From DATBHM01 sp963772375 (GTDB lineage: Bacteria; Actinomycetota; UBA4738; JACQTL01), in NCBI GenBank assembly GCA_963772375.1, contig CAVYXG010000005.1:1-64000 (forward strand): 64,000 nucleotides of DNA. The letters run 5' to 3'. A model generated the notes under the pieces. The model did no database searches. It was not told the origin of the DNA and saw nothing but the letters and a program-made list of their open reading frames with translations. Shown here in pieces: positions 43,401 to 51,740 of the stretch; position 1 is the first letter of the stretch; every line of letters starts with the position of its first letter. A program made the translations under genes and the position numbers.

Positions 43401-46177
43401 TGTCCGCACGGGCCGACCGCATCTACCAGGGGATCGACCCACCGGGACGACGGGCCACCCAACAGGTGTTCCTGCGACTGGTCACCCTCGGAGAGGGCAG
43501 GCAGGACACCAGGCGCCGGGTGGCGAGGAGCGAGCTGGCCGCACTCGAGGTCGACATGGAGGCCATCGACAGGGTGGTCGACACGTTCGGGCGCCACCGG
43601 CTCCTGACCTTCGATCGAGAGCCCGCCACACGAGAGCCCACGGTCGAGATCGCCCACGAGGCCCTGCTCCGCGCGTGGGGGCGCCTCCGCACCTGGATCG
43701 ACGGCGCGAGGGAGGACCTCCGTCTGGGGCGGGTGCTGTCCCGGGCGGCCACCGAGTGGCGAGGCTCCGGGGAGGACCCCAGCTTCCTCATGCGGGGTGT
43801 CCGACTGGAGCAGTTCGAAACCTGGGCCGGTGCCACGGATCTGGCCATCGGACGGCTCGAGCGAGCGTACGTCAAGGCGAGCGTCGAGCAACGTGACCGA
43901 GAGCGGACGGAGGAGGGGCTGCGGCGCGAGCACGAGGTGCTGATCGAGCGGCGATCAACGCGCCGGCTGCGAGGCCTCGTGGCCGTGTTCGCGGCCGCGG
44001 CCCTCATCGCCGGATCCCTCACCGTCGTCGCCACGAACCAGAGCGGGAGAGCGGAGCGCGAGGCCCGGGTGGCCGCGGCGAGAGAGCTCGCCGCGGCCGC
44101 CGTCTCGAACCTGGAGGCCGACCCGGAGCTCAGCGTCCTGCTCGCGATCAAAGCGGTCGAGACCACACGCTCCTCGGACGGCACGGTGCTGCCCGAGGCG
44201 GAGGAAGCGCTCCACCGCGCCGTCACGGCGTCGCGACTCGATCTCGAGGTGCCCCAGATCGGAGGACTCGTCGCCTGGAGCCCGAGGGGGGTCTTCGTGA
44301 CCGAGGGCCCCGAGAACTCGGGCACGATCGACATCAGAGACGACGAGACGGGAGACCGGGTCCTCGCATTCGAGGCGCACGACGGGGACATCAACGACGT
44401 CGCATTCAGCCCGGACGGCTCGAGGCTCGCCTCGACCGGAGACGACGGCCGGCTAATGGTGTGGGACGCCTCGACCGGGCGGCTCATCTCCAGCCTCTCG
44501 GGGAGCGGCTCCGCATGGGGTCCTTCGTTCAGCGAAGACGGGTCGGTCGTCGCCGCCGCCTGGAATCAGGAGTCCAATGCGCTCGGGGAGGTCCAGGTCC
44601 TGGATTTGTCGACGGACCGCGTGATCTCGACCATTCCTTTCGATGGCGCGATCGACACAGCCCTCAGTCCCGACGGGAAACACCTCGCCGTGGTGGGGTG
44701 GTGGGTGATGGAACGGATCGGCGCCGTGTTCGACGTCGATACCGGCGAAGAAGCCTTTTCGCTGAACGGGCCCAACTGTTGCACCGTGCCGGACTCCCGG
44801 GGGGTGTCCTGGAGTCCGGATGGCCGATACGTCGCCGCAACCAGCGAGGACACCACTCGGGTCTTCGATGCGGACAAGGGATCGCTGCGCCACACGTTGT
44901 TCGGTCACGCCGGATTCGTCTTCAGCATCGCGTGGAGCCCGGACTCGTCCCGCCTGGTGACCGGCGGTTCCGACGGCACGGCGAAGGTGTGGAGGATCGG
45001 GGCGACCGGGGTCCGGGAGCTGTGGTCGCTGTCGGCCCGGGAGACGAGGAGCGGGGTCGTGGGCGTGGCCTTCTCGCCCGATGGGACCCGGGTGATGGCC
45101 GGGGACGCGGGCATCTCCGCCGTGAAGATCTGGGGCATCGGACCAGATGGCGGCGCCGAGTGGGCGAACTTCCCCGCCTCCGGGACCCCGGCGGCCGAAT
45201 TCACGCCCGACGGGCAGCGCGTTGTGACGCGCACCGCAAACGAGATCTCGGGGGTGTCGATCTGGGATCTGACGACGAGGCGGGAGGTTCGCAGGTTCGG
45301 ACCGGCGCTCGACGACTTCGTGATCGATTCACTCGACGTGAGCCCCGACGGCAGGGCGATCGCGCTCGGGGGATGGAGCGCGCATCACTGCTGCGGCGGC
45401 GACGTCGTGCGGGTGTGGGACTCGGCAAGTGGTGAAGAGCTCTACCGCATCCCCCACGCCTTCGATGTCGAGGACGTCGCCTTCAGCCCGGAGGGCGAGT
45501 ACCTCCTCACCGCGAGCGAGCTCGGAACGGCGAGGATCGTGGATCGCTCCGGGCGCGACATCCGCGTCCTGCAAGAGGACCACGAGTTCAACGTCAACGC
45601 CGCGCGGTTCAGCCCCGACGGCCTCCTCGTGGCCACGGCGGCCTCCTTGGGGCTGGGCGAACCCGGGAGGAGCCACGTGAAGATCTGGGACTGGGCGCGG
45701 GGTGAAGTGGTCCGCACGATCACGCAGGGCATTTCGTCGCAGTCGCCCGTGGTGGAATTCGACCCCGCTGGTTCCCGGATCGTCACGGCAGGGCCGGAAG
45801 GACCGGTGGAGATCTGGGACGTGAAGAGCGATCAGCTCGTGGCGGTGCTGGAGGGGCAATCGGGGGGCGTTGCCGATGTCGCCTTCAGTCCCGACGGATC
45901 GCGCCTCGCGACGGCCGGCCGCGACGGCACGGTGCGGCTGTTCGATGCGGACACCGGCGCACAGCAACTCGTCCTGCGAAGCTCCGGATGCGCAGTACGA
46001 GACGTCACCTACAGTCCGGACGGCACGAAGCTCGCCTCCACGAGCTGCGACGGTGTTCGCATCTGGGCGCTCGACATCGATGATCTCCTCGAGATCGCCC
46101 GGCAGGATGTCACGAGGCAGTTCAGCGCCGAGGAGTGCCGCCGGTACCTTCACGCCGATCGGTGTCCACGAGCCTGA
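40439..46177 (+). CDS. Giant fusion: cyclase + SARP/BTAD + pseudokinase + STAND ATPase + membrane helix + WD40
   Basis: Up to 1912 residues (GTG start; ATGs at 40514 and 40553 are alternatives, no start has a good ribosome-binding site). In order: class III cyclase domain (about 55-215; metal D in FLIADVRGYTTF and LRGDEALAVF); SARP-type winged helix and BTAD (about 246-490; MQFRVLGPLEVDAGSGPIPL, AVLAHLLIRAGEVVPAEQLV, DELGIDPSPELTRLHQ); a protein-kinase fold (about 494-700) keeping the VAVK lysine but with HRD replaced by HGS, the loop Asn by Ser, and DFG by DFQ, hence a pseudokinase; an nSTAND1 ATPase (Walker A GPSGSGKSS near 760, Walker B VLVVDQFEEVFT); one membrane helix near 1176-1196 (LVAVFAAAALIAGSLTVVAT); and a WD40 region to the end. 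It predicts a membrane receptor with DNA-binding and signalling domains inside. Confidence 0.88.
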   Translation: MARVGTTHDEAEVWRPGTRGPILGRMQGTDPAPRALGRMRAREVEQSSAPSETAEEIRTFLIADVRGYTTFTQERGDEAAAALAAKFADIVREHVLSREGTLVELRGDEALAVFRSPRQAIRAAVELQARLLQVSMAAPDIPIPVGIGLDAGEAVQVKSGFRGGALNLAARLCGEAGPGEVLSHESLVHLAGTIEGVRYVDRGHLHLKGLSDPVHVLEIVGEGNGIPEQMRALVPKRPGRGVSRGRMQFRVLGPLEVDAGSGPIPLGGPKQRAVLAHLLIRAGEVVPAEQLVDEIWGEEPPESVRNVVQSYVSLLRKALGPDRIQTSGPGYRLRLDTTELDAARFDVLVRDAKKALPVDPVVAVGALDDALALWRGPALADLADQPSLLPEASRLDALRLEAQEDRIEGLLASGTQARAIGDLESLLARHPWRERLWGLLVLALYREGRQAEALGAYQRARTTLADELGIDPSPELTRLHQRVLRQDPGLDLRGEPLRGYRLLEKIDDGPTGVVFRAIQPHVERDVAVKVFHEALAADPTFVRRFEPEARAVAALEHPHIVPTYDYWREPGRAYVVARYLRGGSLRSLEERGESLERDRALRVVEQVALALAFTHRQGLAHGSLRSSSVLFDGEGNAYIGDFQVGTGPAPDPSADVQQLAALARRLVPDDPSIAELADRVGAGADAPGADAFAGAARSALEPGAIAAPHRVDERNPYKGLRAFTETDAREFFGRGELIASLLARLREDGPRSRFLAVVGPSGSGKSSVVRAGLVPAIRDRALGNPEEAFVAEMFPGPHPMDELEAALLRIAVRPAPRLRDRLDAGSRGLLEAIGLVLPGEGEAVLVVDQFEEVFTLTRDEREREQFLESLRVAAADPESRLRVIVTLRADFFDRPLLYPRFGELLAERTEAVPPLTPDELEQAIRGPAEGVGVRPEPGLVAEMIADVAHQPGALPLLQYALTELFERRDDDRLTLSAYRDIGGVAGALSARADRIYQGIDPPGRRATQQVFLRLVTLGEGRQDTRRRVARSELAALEVDMEAIDRVVDTFGRHRLLTFDREPATREPTVEIAHEALLRAWGRLRTWIDGAREDLRLGRVLSRAATEWRGSGEDPSFLMRGVRLEQFETWAGATDLAIGRLERAYVKASVEQRDRERTEEGLRREHEVLIERRSTRRLRGLVAVFAAAALIAGSLTVVATNQSGRAEREARVAAARELAAAAVSNLEADPELSVLLAIKAVETTRSSDGTVLPEAEEALHRAVTASRLDLEVPQIGGLVAWSPRGVFVTEGPENSGTIDIRDDETGDRVLAFEAHDGDINDVAFSPDGSRLASTGDDGRLMVWDASTGRLISSLSGSGSAWGPSFSEDGSVVAAAWNQESNALGEVQVLDLSTDRVISTIPFDGAIDTALSPDGKHLAVVGWWVMERIGAVFDVDTGEEAFSLNGPNCCTVPDSRGVSWSPDGRYVAATSEDTTRVFDADKGSLRHTLFGHAGFVFSIAWSPDSSRLVTGGSDGTAKVWRIGATGVRELWSLSARETRSGVVGVAFSPDGTRVMAGDAGISAVKIWGIGPDGGAEWANFPASGTPAAEFTPDGQRVVTRTANEISGVSIWDLTTRREVRRFGPALDDFVIDSLDVSPDGRAIALGGWSAHHCCGGDVVRVWDSASGEELYRIPHAFDVEDVAFSPEGEYLLTASELGTARIVDRSGRDIRVLQEDHEFNVNAARFSPDGLLVATAASLGLGEPGRSHVKIWDWARGEVVRTITQGISSQSPVVEFDPAGSRIVTAGPEGPVEIWDVKSDQLVAVLEGQSGGVADVAFSPDGSRLATAGRDGTVRLFDADTGAQQLVLRSSGCAVRDVTYSPDGTKLASTSCDGVRIWALDIDDLLEIARQDVTRQFSAEECRRYLHADRCPRA

Positions 46178-46280
46178 CCCGGATCTCCGGCGGCTCCACC
46201 ACGTGTGGATGGATGATGTGCGGCGTACCCGATCTCGGCGATTCGGGCATCGGGTTAGGGTCGGGTCGGCAAGGGGGCGC

Positions 46281-47532
46281 ATGACCGCGATGGAACGGGC
46301 CGATCTCGTCGTCGTCGGAGGGGGAGCCATCGGTGGGTGGGCCTCCTGCTTCGCGCGAACCCGCGGGGCGGAGCAGGTCATCGTGCTCGAGCGCAGCCAT
46401 GTCGGGAGGGCGCGAGCAGCAGGGCCGCCGGCGTCGTCGGGCCCAGGGAGGCGCACCGGAGACCGTCACTCTCGGTCGGTGGTCGATCGACTTCTACCGG
46501 CGGGAGCGGGACCTGTTCGGCACCGACTCGGGGTTCCGGGAGCTCGGCTACCTCCTCCTCGCGATGACCGAGGGCCGACGTTCGCGAGGCCCGCGAACGG
46601 ATCGAGATGCAGCGCGCCGCCGGTCTGGAAGACGTCCGGTGGTTGGGGCCGGAGGAGGCGCGCACGGTGGTGCCCACGCTCGCGCCCACCGGCCACCGGC
46701 CACCGGCCACCGTCCACCGGGGAGGCAGCTATCGCGAGGCCGACGGCTGCATCTATCCGCCCCGGAACGTCCTCGCGTACTCCCTGGCCACGCACCGAAC
46801 GGGGGTGGACCTGCGGGAGGGCGTCGCGTTCACCGGTCTCCGGACGCGCCGGGGCCGCGGGGGCTCCAGGGTCGTCACCGAGGTCGAGACGTCCGCCGGG
46901 TCGATGACTGCCCGCGGGTCCTCCTGACGGGCGGCCCCGTGCTCCGCTCCGTGGGGCGGGTGGCCGGGCTTCGGATCCCGGTCGGCGCGGTCCGCCACCA
47001 GGCGCCGTGACCGAACCCCACCCTGCCCTCGACGTCGACCGCACACCGATGGTCTTCGACCTCGGGGCCGGGCTGTACTGGCGGCTGGAGGAGGGCGGGC
47101 TGCTGTTCGGGATGAGCAATCCCGGGGAGCAGCCCGGGGTGGCCCGCGAGGTCGACTGGCCGTACCTGCGGCGGATGCAGCGGCGGCTGAACCGCCTGGT
47201 CCCGGTCACGGCGGGCCTCGGCCTGCGAAAGGTGTGGGCGGTCACCATCGACTACACGCCCGACCACCTGCCGATCATCGGGCCGGCCGTGGCGCCCGGG
47301 GGGGCGGAGGTCCACGGCCTCACCGTGGCCTCGGCGGGCGGGCACGCATATGCGGGGGCCCGCGGTGGCGAGGGCGGCCGCCGACCTCGCTCTGGAGGGC
47401 CGCACCGACGTGGTCGACGCGTGCGACCTGGGGCTCGACCGGTTCGACGAGACCGGCCGAAGCCGGGTCCCCGCTGACCGCATCGCGCTTCCCTTCCCGG
47501 TCGACCTCGACGCGGACAACGACGCGCTCTGA
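46281..47532 (+). pseudogene. FAD-dependent (DAO-type) oxidoreductase, broken by many frameshifts
   Basis: The start is intact: MTAMERADLVVVGGGAIGGW is a Rossmann GxGxxG dinucleotide site, continuing to AEQVIVLERSHVG. Coding then jumps between frames: GRWSIDFYRRERDLFGTDSG in one, IEMQRAAGLEDVRWLGPEEA in a second, GLYWRLEEGGLLFGMSNPGE and VWAVTIDYTPDHLPIIGP in a third, and a final VPADRIALPFPVDLDADNDA L with the stop at 47530. At least five shifts are needed to read through. The parts together match the whole length of a glycine/D-amino-acid oxidase or sarcosine-oxidase-beta-like flavoenzyme. It is clearly non-functional as written. Confidence 0.85.
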
Positions 47533-47687
47533 GCCATCTCATGAGCCGGTGACGCGCGAGGCAACGCCGGACGCGAAGACCCTCCATCGAGCAGGGATGA
47601 CACAGCGAGCTCCCCCAGCACTCGCGGGCCGAGGCTACGCCGAGCCGGCGCCAGAGTCGACGAGGAAGGAGGAGGTGGGCAGGAACC
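47533..47687. other. Short intergenic stretch
   Basis: No gene or structural element is seen between the FAD-oxidoreductase remnant and the Fic remnant. Confidence 0.3.
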
Positions 47688-48160
47688 TCAACCAATGATT
47701 CGGAGTACGTCATCGGTGGCGAACACGCGGGCGTAGGTTCCCGGAGCATCCTCGCCTCCACCAATCGCGAGATGGCGGTGTTGGCAGCCTGGTAGCTCAC
47801 GCCGTACATCTTCGAGGCTGACGTCGACGTGACAAGCGGCCTTCCGATGAGGTCTTCAGCAATGCGAGCCGCGACACCGCGAAGCGGATAGGTACGAGAG
47901 AGCTCGCGCACGGAGTCCTGGAAAGCCAGCAGTCGCTCGACCCGCTGGACGGCCTCGTCCGCTTGGGAGCGAAGCGCCAGCGCCATGAACTGAACCCATG
48001 GATCCCAGTCACCCGTTTGGCTCACCACCAGCGGGTGATCCTGGTACTCGCGTCTCCGCTGCTCGAGCCAGGGAGAGATGCTGAGCAGACCATCGTGGAG
48101 GATCCCTCGTTGGATGAGCTGAAGCACAACCACGAGACGTCCGAGGCGGCCGTTGCCGTC
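47688..48160 (-). pseudogene. Fic-family protein, C-terminal remnant cut inside the active-site motif
   Basis: The readable part begins DGNGRLGRLVVVLQLIQRGI, the second half of the Fic motif HPFxDGNGRxxR, and continues LLSISPWLEQRRREYQDHPL and a helical C-terminal region with a winged-helix-like end (LVTSTSASKMYGVSYQAANT AISRLVEARMLRE). A frameshift near 47745 separates it from its true end GTYARVFATDDVLRIIG. The 5' part is missing: the base before the DGNGR aspartate codon is the first base of the 195-bp repeat, so the catalytic histidine has been lost. Fic enzymes transfer AMP to target proteins; this copy cannot. Confidence 0.87.
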
Positions 48161-48355
48161 ACCGTCGCCTTCGTCCGCTCGGCCATCCTCCCGAACTGCT
48201 CCGATGTTCCCATGCCCGAGTGCGGCGACGCGCATCGGGTGGTTGGCTGAACGGGGTCCTCAAGCGGGGAGGAGATGCTCCAGCCAGTCGGGCACTTCCC
48301 GGCCATCCGCTCGGAGGAACGGCGGTTCGTATTCCGGCACGGCCGACAGGGTCGC
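48161..48355. repeat. 195-bp identical direct repeat, right copy
   Basis: Identical to 38705-38899. It begins with the 5' half of tRNA-Ser(TGA), here fused to the Fic remnant instead of the tRNA 3' half, so this tRNA copy is incomplete. Confidence 0.9.
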
Positions 48356-49171
48356 ATCGATCTCCGCCGGCGAGAGCGTCGCGCGGCGCGCTTCGGCCCC
48401 CACGATCTTGGGCAGCATCCCCACGTCGCCGGCCGTCGCGATCCCGGTGACGACCGGATGCGCGAGGACGAACGCCACGGCCGCGTCGATCGCCGGTTGG
48501 TCCTCGAGGGGCTCGTACCAGGTGGAGCGGTGCTTCGGTCCCTTCGGCCACAGGTTCCGCGCGACCGCCTTCATGATCATCAACCCGGCGTCCTGGGCCT
48601 GGATCTCCTCGACGAGCGCCTCGAAGTCCCGTCGGAACCCGGGAAAGCGGGCCAACCGCCAGTTCCACGGGGTGAGCACCGTGTCGAACGGGAACCTTCG
48701 GAGGGCCTCGAGGTGCGTCGCCGGGGCCTGCATGCCGTGGCCGGTGATCCCGATCCCGCCGACCAGCCCCTCCTCCCGCGCCCGCATCGCGCCCTCCAGT
48801 GCGCCGCCGGAGCGGGTCACCTCGTCGAGCTCGTCCAGGTTTCCCACCGCATGGTGCTGCAGGAGGTCGATGCCGTCGATCCACATGCGCTCCAGCGACC
48901 GGCGGATCGAGTCGTACGCGGACGCCGACGTCCGGTCTCCGGTCTTGGTCGAGACGAAGATGCGATCGCGGATCTCGGGCATCCACCGGCCGAGGTGCAG
49001 CTCGGCGTCGCCATAATCGGCCGCCGTGTCGAAGTGGTTGATCCCTGCCTCGAGGGCCTCCCGGATGGACCGGTCGGCGACGTCCGGTGAGTCGACCCAT
49101 CCGATCGCCGCCGCCCCGTAGATCAGCACGGTCGACCGATGCCCGAGCCGTCCCAGCCGTCGCGTCTCCAT
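48260..49171 (-). CDS. Aldo-keto reductase family protein
   Basis: 304 residues from the ATG at 49171 (METRRLGRLGHRSTVLIYGA); an ATG at 49180 is also possible. The AKR barrel shows GINHFDTAADYGDAELHLGR (catalytic D and Y), FVSTKTGDRTSASAYDSI (Lys), LERMWIDGIDLLQHHAVGNL (His), and PVVTGIATAGDVGMLPKI near the cofactor site. These NAD(P)H-dependent enzymes reduce carbonyls; the substrate is unknown. A decayed partial copy lies at 38804. It diverges from the protease gene at 49258. Confidence 0.87.
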   Translation of the reverse strand: METRRLGRLGHRSTVLIYGAAAIGWVDSPDVADRSIREALEAGINHFDTAADYGDAELHLGRWMPEIRDRIFVSTKTGDRTSASAYDSIRRSLERMWIDGIDLLQHHAVGNLDELDEVTRSGGALEGAMRAREEGLVGGIGITGHGMQAPATHLEALRRFPFDTVLTPWNWRLARFPGFRRDFEALVEEIQAQDAGLMIMKAVARNLWPKGPKHRSTWYEPLEDQPAIDAAVAFVLAHPVVTGIATAGDVGMLPKIVGAEARRATLSPAEIDATLSAVPEYEPPFLRADGREVPDWLEHLLPA

Positions 49172-49245
49172 CGCGTCCATGCAACCGTGTCCGCCTGCCC
49201 GGTGCAAACTGGCGTCGTGATTACTTCATTACACGCGGCCGGTGC

Positions 49246-49251
49246 TAGGGT
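49246..49251 (+). promoter_or_regulatory. Possible -10 box (TAGGGT) 6 bases before the protease start
   Basis: TAGGGT is followed by 6 bases and the GTG at 49258, with no ribosome-binding site. The same arrangement is seen before the cyclase gene at 6151 and the LCP gene, consistent with leaderless transcripts. Confidence 0.4.
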
Positions 49252-49257
49252 CGTTGC

Positions 49258-50292
49258 GTGGCCGAGATCGCATTCCTCGATGCGGAACCCGGAGACGGGC
49301 TCGGGTCGTCCGGCACCGCCGGGACGGTGGACGAGGACGCGGCGATGGACGCGTACTCGCGGGTCGTCACCACCGTTGCCACCGAGCTGTCGCCGTCGGT
49401 GGCCAACCTGCGGGTGTGGCGGCGGGTCGGCGCGCCCGGGCGGGTCGAGGGCGGTGGCAGCGCGGTGGCCGTCACGCCCGACGGGTTCCTGCTGACCTCC
49501 GCCCACGTCGTCGCGGGGACCGACCGCGGCATCGCCACGCTCACCGACGGGCGCGAGCTCGACATCGAGATCGTCGGCACCGATCCGCTCTCCGACCTCG
49601 CAGTGGTCCGGGCGGGCGGCTCGGACCTCCAGGCCGCGGTGCTCGGCGACGCCTCGAGGCTGCGGGTCGGGCAGTTGGTGGTCGCGATCGGGAACCCGTT
49701 CGGCTTCGCCGGGTCGGTCACCGCCGGCGTGGTCAGCGCGGTCGGCCGTTCGTTCCCGACCCGCGCGGGCACCGTGACGAGGCTGATCGAGAACGTCATC
49801 CAGACGGATGCCGCGCTGCACCCCGGGAACTCCGGGGGCGCGCTGTCCGACGCCAGCGCCCGGCTGGTCGGGATCAATACCGCGGTGGTCGGACCGGGGA
49901 TGGGACAGGGCCTCGGGCTCGCGGTTCCGGTCAACCCGGCCACGAGACGCATCGTGGCCGCGCTGATGTCGGAGGGGCGGGTGCGGCGGGCGTTCCTGGG
50001 CATCGCCGGCGGCCCTCGCCCGCTGCCGCCGCGGCTCGCCGACCGGCTCGGGCGCCGAAGCGGCGTCGAGATCGTCGAGGTGGTCCCCGGGAGCCCGGCG
50101 TCCAGGGCGGGCATCCGGACGGAGGACCTGCTGGTCGCGGTGGACGGCCGTCCCGTCGGCGGCATGGACGACCTCCAGCGACTGATGGACTCCGACGCGA
50201 TCGGCCGGCACCTCACCCTGCAGCTGCACCGGGGCGGCCGGCTGTTCGACGTCACGGTGACCCCGGAGGAGCTCCGGGTCGGGCGGGCTTGA
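49258..50292 (+). CDS. HtrA-like trypsin-type serine protease with PDZ domain
   Basis: 344 residues from a GTG. The catalytic triad is present: H in LLTSAHVVAGTDRG, D in GTDPLSDLAVVRAGG, S in HPGNSGGALSDASA. The chymotrypsin-fold domain covers about 35-235 and a PDZ domain about 245-335 (GVEIVEVVPGSPASRAGIRT EDLLVAVDG in two parts). Unlike most DegP/HtrA proteins it has no signal peptide or membrane anchor, so it would act in the cytoplasm or be anchored by a partner. The 3' end carries a short hairpin and converges on the GH5-like gene. Confidence 0.9.
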   Translation: MAEIAFLDAEPGDGLGSSGTAGTVDEDAAMDAYSRVVTTVATELSPSVANLRVWRRVGAPGRVEGGGSAVAVTPDGFLLTSAHVVAGTDRGIATLTDGRELDIEIVGTDPLSDLAVVRAGGSDLQAAVLGDASRLRVGQLVVAIGNPFGFAGSVTAGVVSAVGRSFPTRAGTVTRLIENVIQTDAALHPGNSGGALSDASARLVGINTAVVGPGMGQGLGLAVPVNPATRRIVAALMSEGRVRRAFLGIAGGPRPLPPRLADRLGRRSGVEIVEVVPGSPASRAGIRTEDLLVAVDGRPVGGMDDLQRLMDSDAIGRHLTLQLHRGGRLFDVTVTPEELRVGRA

Positions 50293-50299
50293 CCCGCCC
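50281..50299. terminator. Short GC hairpin over the protease stop codon
   Basis: GGGCGGG / CCCGCCC with a CTTGA loop, between convergent genes. It overlaps the stop at 50290-50292, so a terminator role is possible but weakly supported. Confidence 0.35.
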
Positions 50300-50307
50300 C
50301 GGGCCCG

Positions 50308-51513
50308 CTACGTTCCCCAGTGCCGCAGGATGTTCGCCAAGCGGGAGTCGACGGTCCCGAAGATGGTCCAGCTCAGCCGCACCGACCTCGCTTGCTGCAG
50401 CAGCGACGTGGTGTCCTTCGCCCAGTTGGGATCGGGCTGGGTCCCGAACGGGCTCGTCGCGTGGCCGAAGGCGTTGAACTCGGCGATCCAGGCGGGGGCC
50501 TTCCAGCGTCGCGCCTCGTTCATGTAGCCGGTCAGCCGCTTGCGTGCGGCATCGTTCCAGGCGTACGTGTAGTACTCGAACGCATACGCGAGATTGGTGA
50601 GCCTCGGCCGGCTCTGCACGGCATAGAGGTTCTTCCCCCGCGCCTGCCAGTCCGGAGCGATCAGCAGCTGGTTCGGCTCGAAGCGGTGCAGCGCCCTGCC
50701 GATCGTCTGGTACCAGCGCGCAAGGTGCAGGGCGGACGGCGGGAGCGTATGGCCGTTGGTGAACGGCTCTGAGATCAGCTCGTACGCCTCCCAGAAGAGC
50801 ACGAACCCCACGACGTCCGACTGCTTCGCGTACCGCATGGAGATCTTCTTCCACGCGGTGAGGAATCCAGCGCGGACCTTCGTCGCGGTCTGGAAGAAGC
50901 TGCGCGCGGCCTGAGCCATCTGCTTGACCCCGCCCCCGTGCGGATACAGCCACATCGGCATCCCCTGGCCGCAGGGCACGATGTGGCCGTCCCCCACGTC
51001 GATGTGGGTGAAGGCCGGCGACCACTTCCACTGCGCCAGGCCGAGCACGACGGCGATGCCGTGCGCCTTGAAGTTCGCGATCGCCGCGTCGAGCGCTCGG
51101 AGGTAGCCGAGGTTCCAGTGGTGGACGACCGTGCCGTTGGGACGGGTGGTGGGACGCGTCGGCTCCATGTTGGCCCAGGACAACATCATGAACACCGAGT
51201 TGAAGCCCTTCAGCCGGAGTTGCCCGGCCAGCGACGTGGCTGGAGCCTGCCAGTGCAGGCAGGGCGTCGAGACGTCGCCGTTCCCCGGGAGCATGCCGGT
51301 GAACTCGTAGGAGTGGAGCCGCACCCGGTGGCCGCGGGCGTCGACCAAGCTGCCGCCGCAGGCCGTGAGCCGGCCGTGGATCAGCGGGCTCTCGGCGGTC
51401 GGCACATGCTGACAGACACCCGGAGCAGCCGTCTCCGCGAATGCGCCCGCCGGAGCGGCCAGCCCCAACACCAGCGCGAGGCCCACGATCGTGGCGGACA
51501 CGCGGGCACGCAT
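50308..51513 (-). CDS. Exported GH5-like glycoside hydrolase
   Basis: 401 residues from the ATG at 51513, with GAGGGG upstream and a signal peptide (SATIVGLALVLGLAAPAGAF). The TIM-barrel pattern of clan GH-A is seen: RVRLHSYEFTGMLPG at the start, GFNSVFMMLSWANMEPT, YLRALDAAIANFKAHGIAVV, FVLFWEAYELISEPF (candidate acid/base Glu) and APAWIAEFNAFG (candidate nucleophile Glu near the C-terminus). The classical NEP motif is replaced by SEP, so activity or subfamily is uncertain. It is likely an exported beta-glucanase or related enzyme. Confidence 0.75.
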   Translation of the reverse strand: MRARVSATIVGLALVLGLAAPAGAFAETAAPGVCQHVPTAESPLIHGRLTACGGSLVDARGHRVRLHSYEFTGMLPGNGDVSTPCLHWQAPATSLAGQLRLKGFNSVFMMLSWANMEPTRPTTRPNGTVVHHWNLGYLRALDAAIANFKAHGIAVVLGLAQWKWSPAFTHIDVGDGHIVPCGQGMPMWLYPHGGGVKQMAQAARSFFQTATKVRAGFLTAWKKISMRYAKQSDVVGFVLFWEAYELISEPFTNGHTLPPSALHLARWYQTIGRALHRFEPNQLLIAPDWQARGKNLYAVQSRPRLTNLAYAFEYYTYAWNDAARKRLTGYMNEARRWKAPAWIAEFNAFGHATSPFGTQPDPNWAKDTTSLLQQARSVRLSWTIFGTVDSRLANILRHWGT

Positions 51514-51740
51514 CGACTTCGTTCCCCTCATTCGCGCATCAGTATGCCGGTTTCCGGACCCGATCGACCCGCGGGTGGACGCGGCCCCGGAATGTCGCCG
51601 GGACCGCCGGGTTTCGGTCACCCTGATCGGGCAGCGGATCGGCCGGAGCTGGACCGCCGCGATGATTCATCCCCTTCGGACGATGCCGTCCCGAAGCCTT
51701 GAGCTAGCGTCCGCGTTTCCACCGCCGACAAGGGGACTGC

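Noticed and set aside
20153..46177. Claim that the two STAND-WD40 proteins form an anti-phage defence system
   Set aside because: There is no recognisable effector (nuclease, protease, membrane-pore) or accompanying defence gene; cyclase and SARP domains point more to signalling. Kept only as a possibility in the findings.
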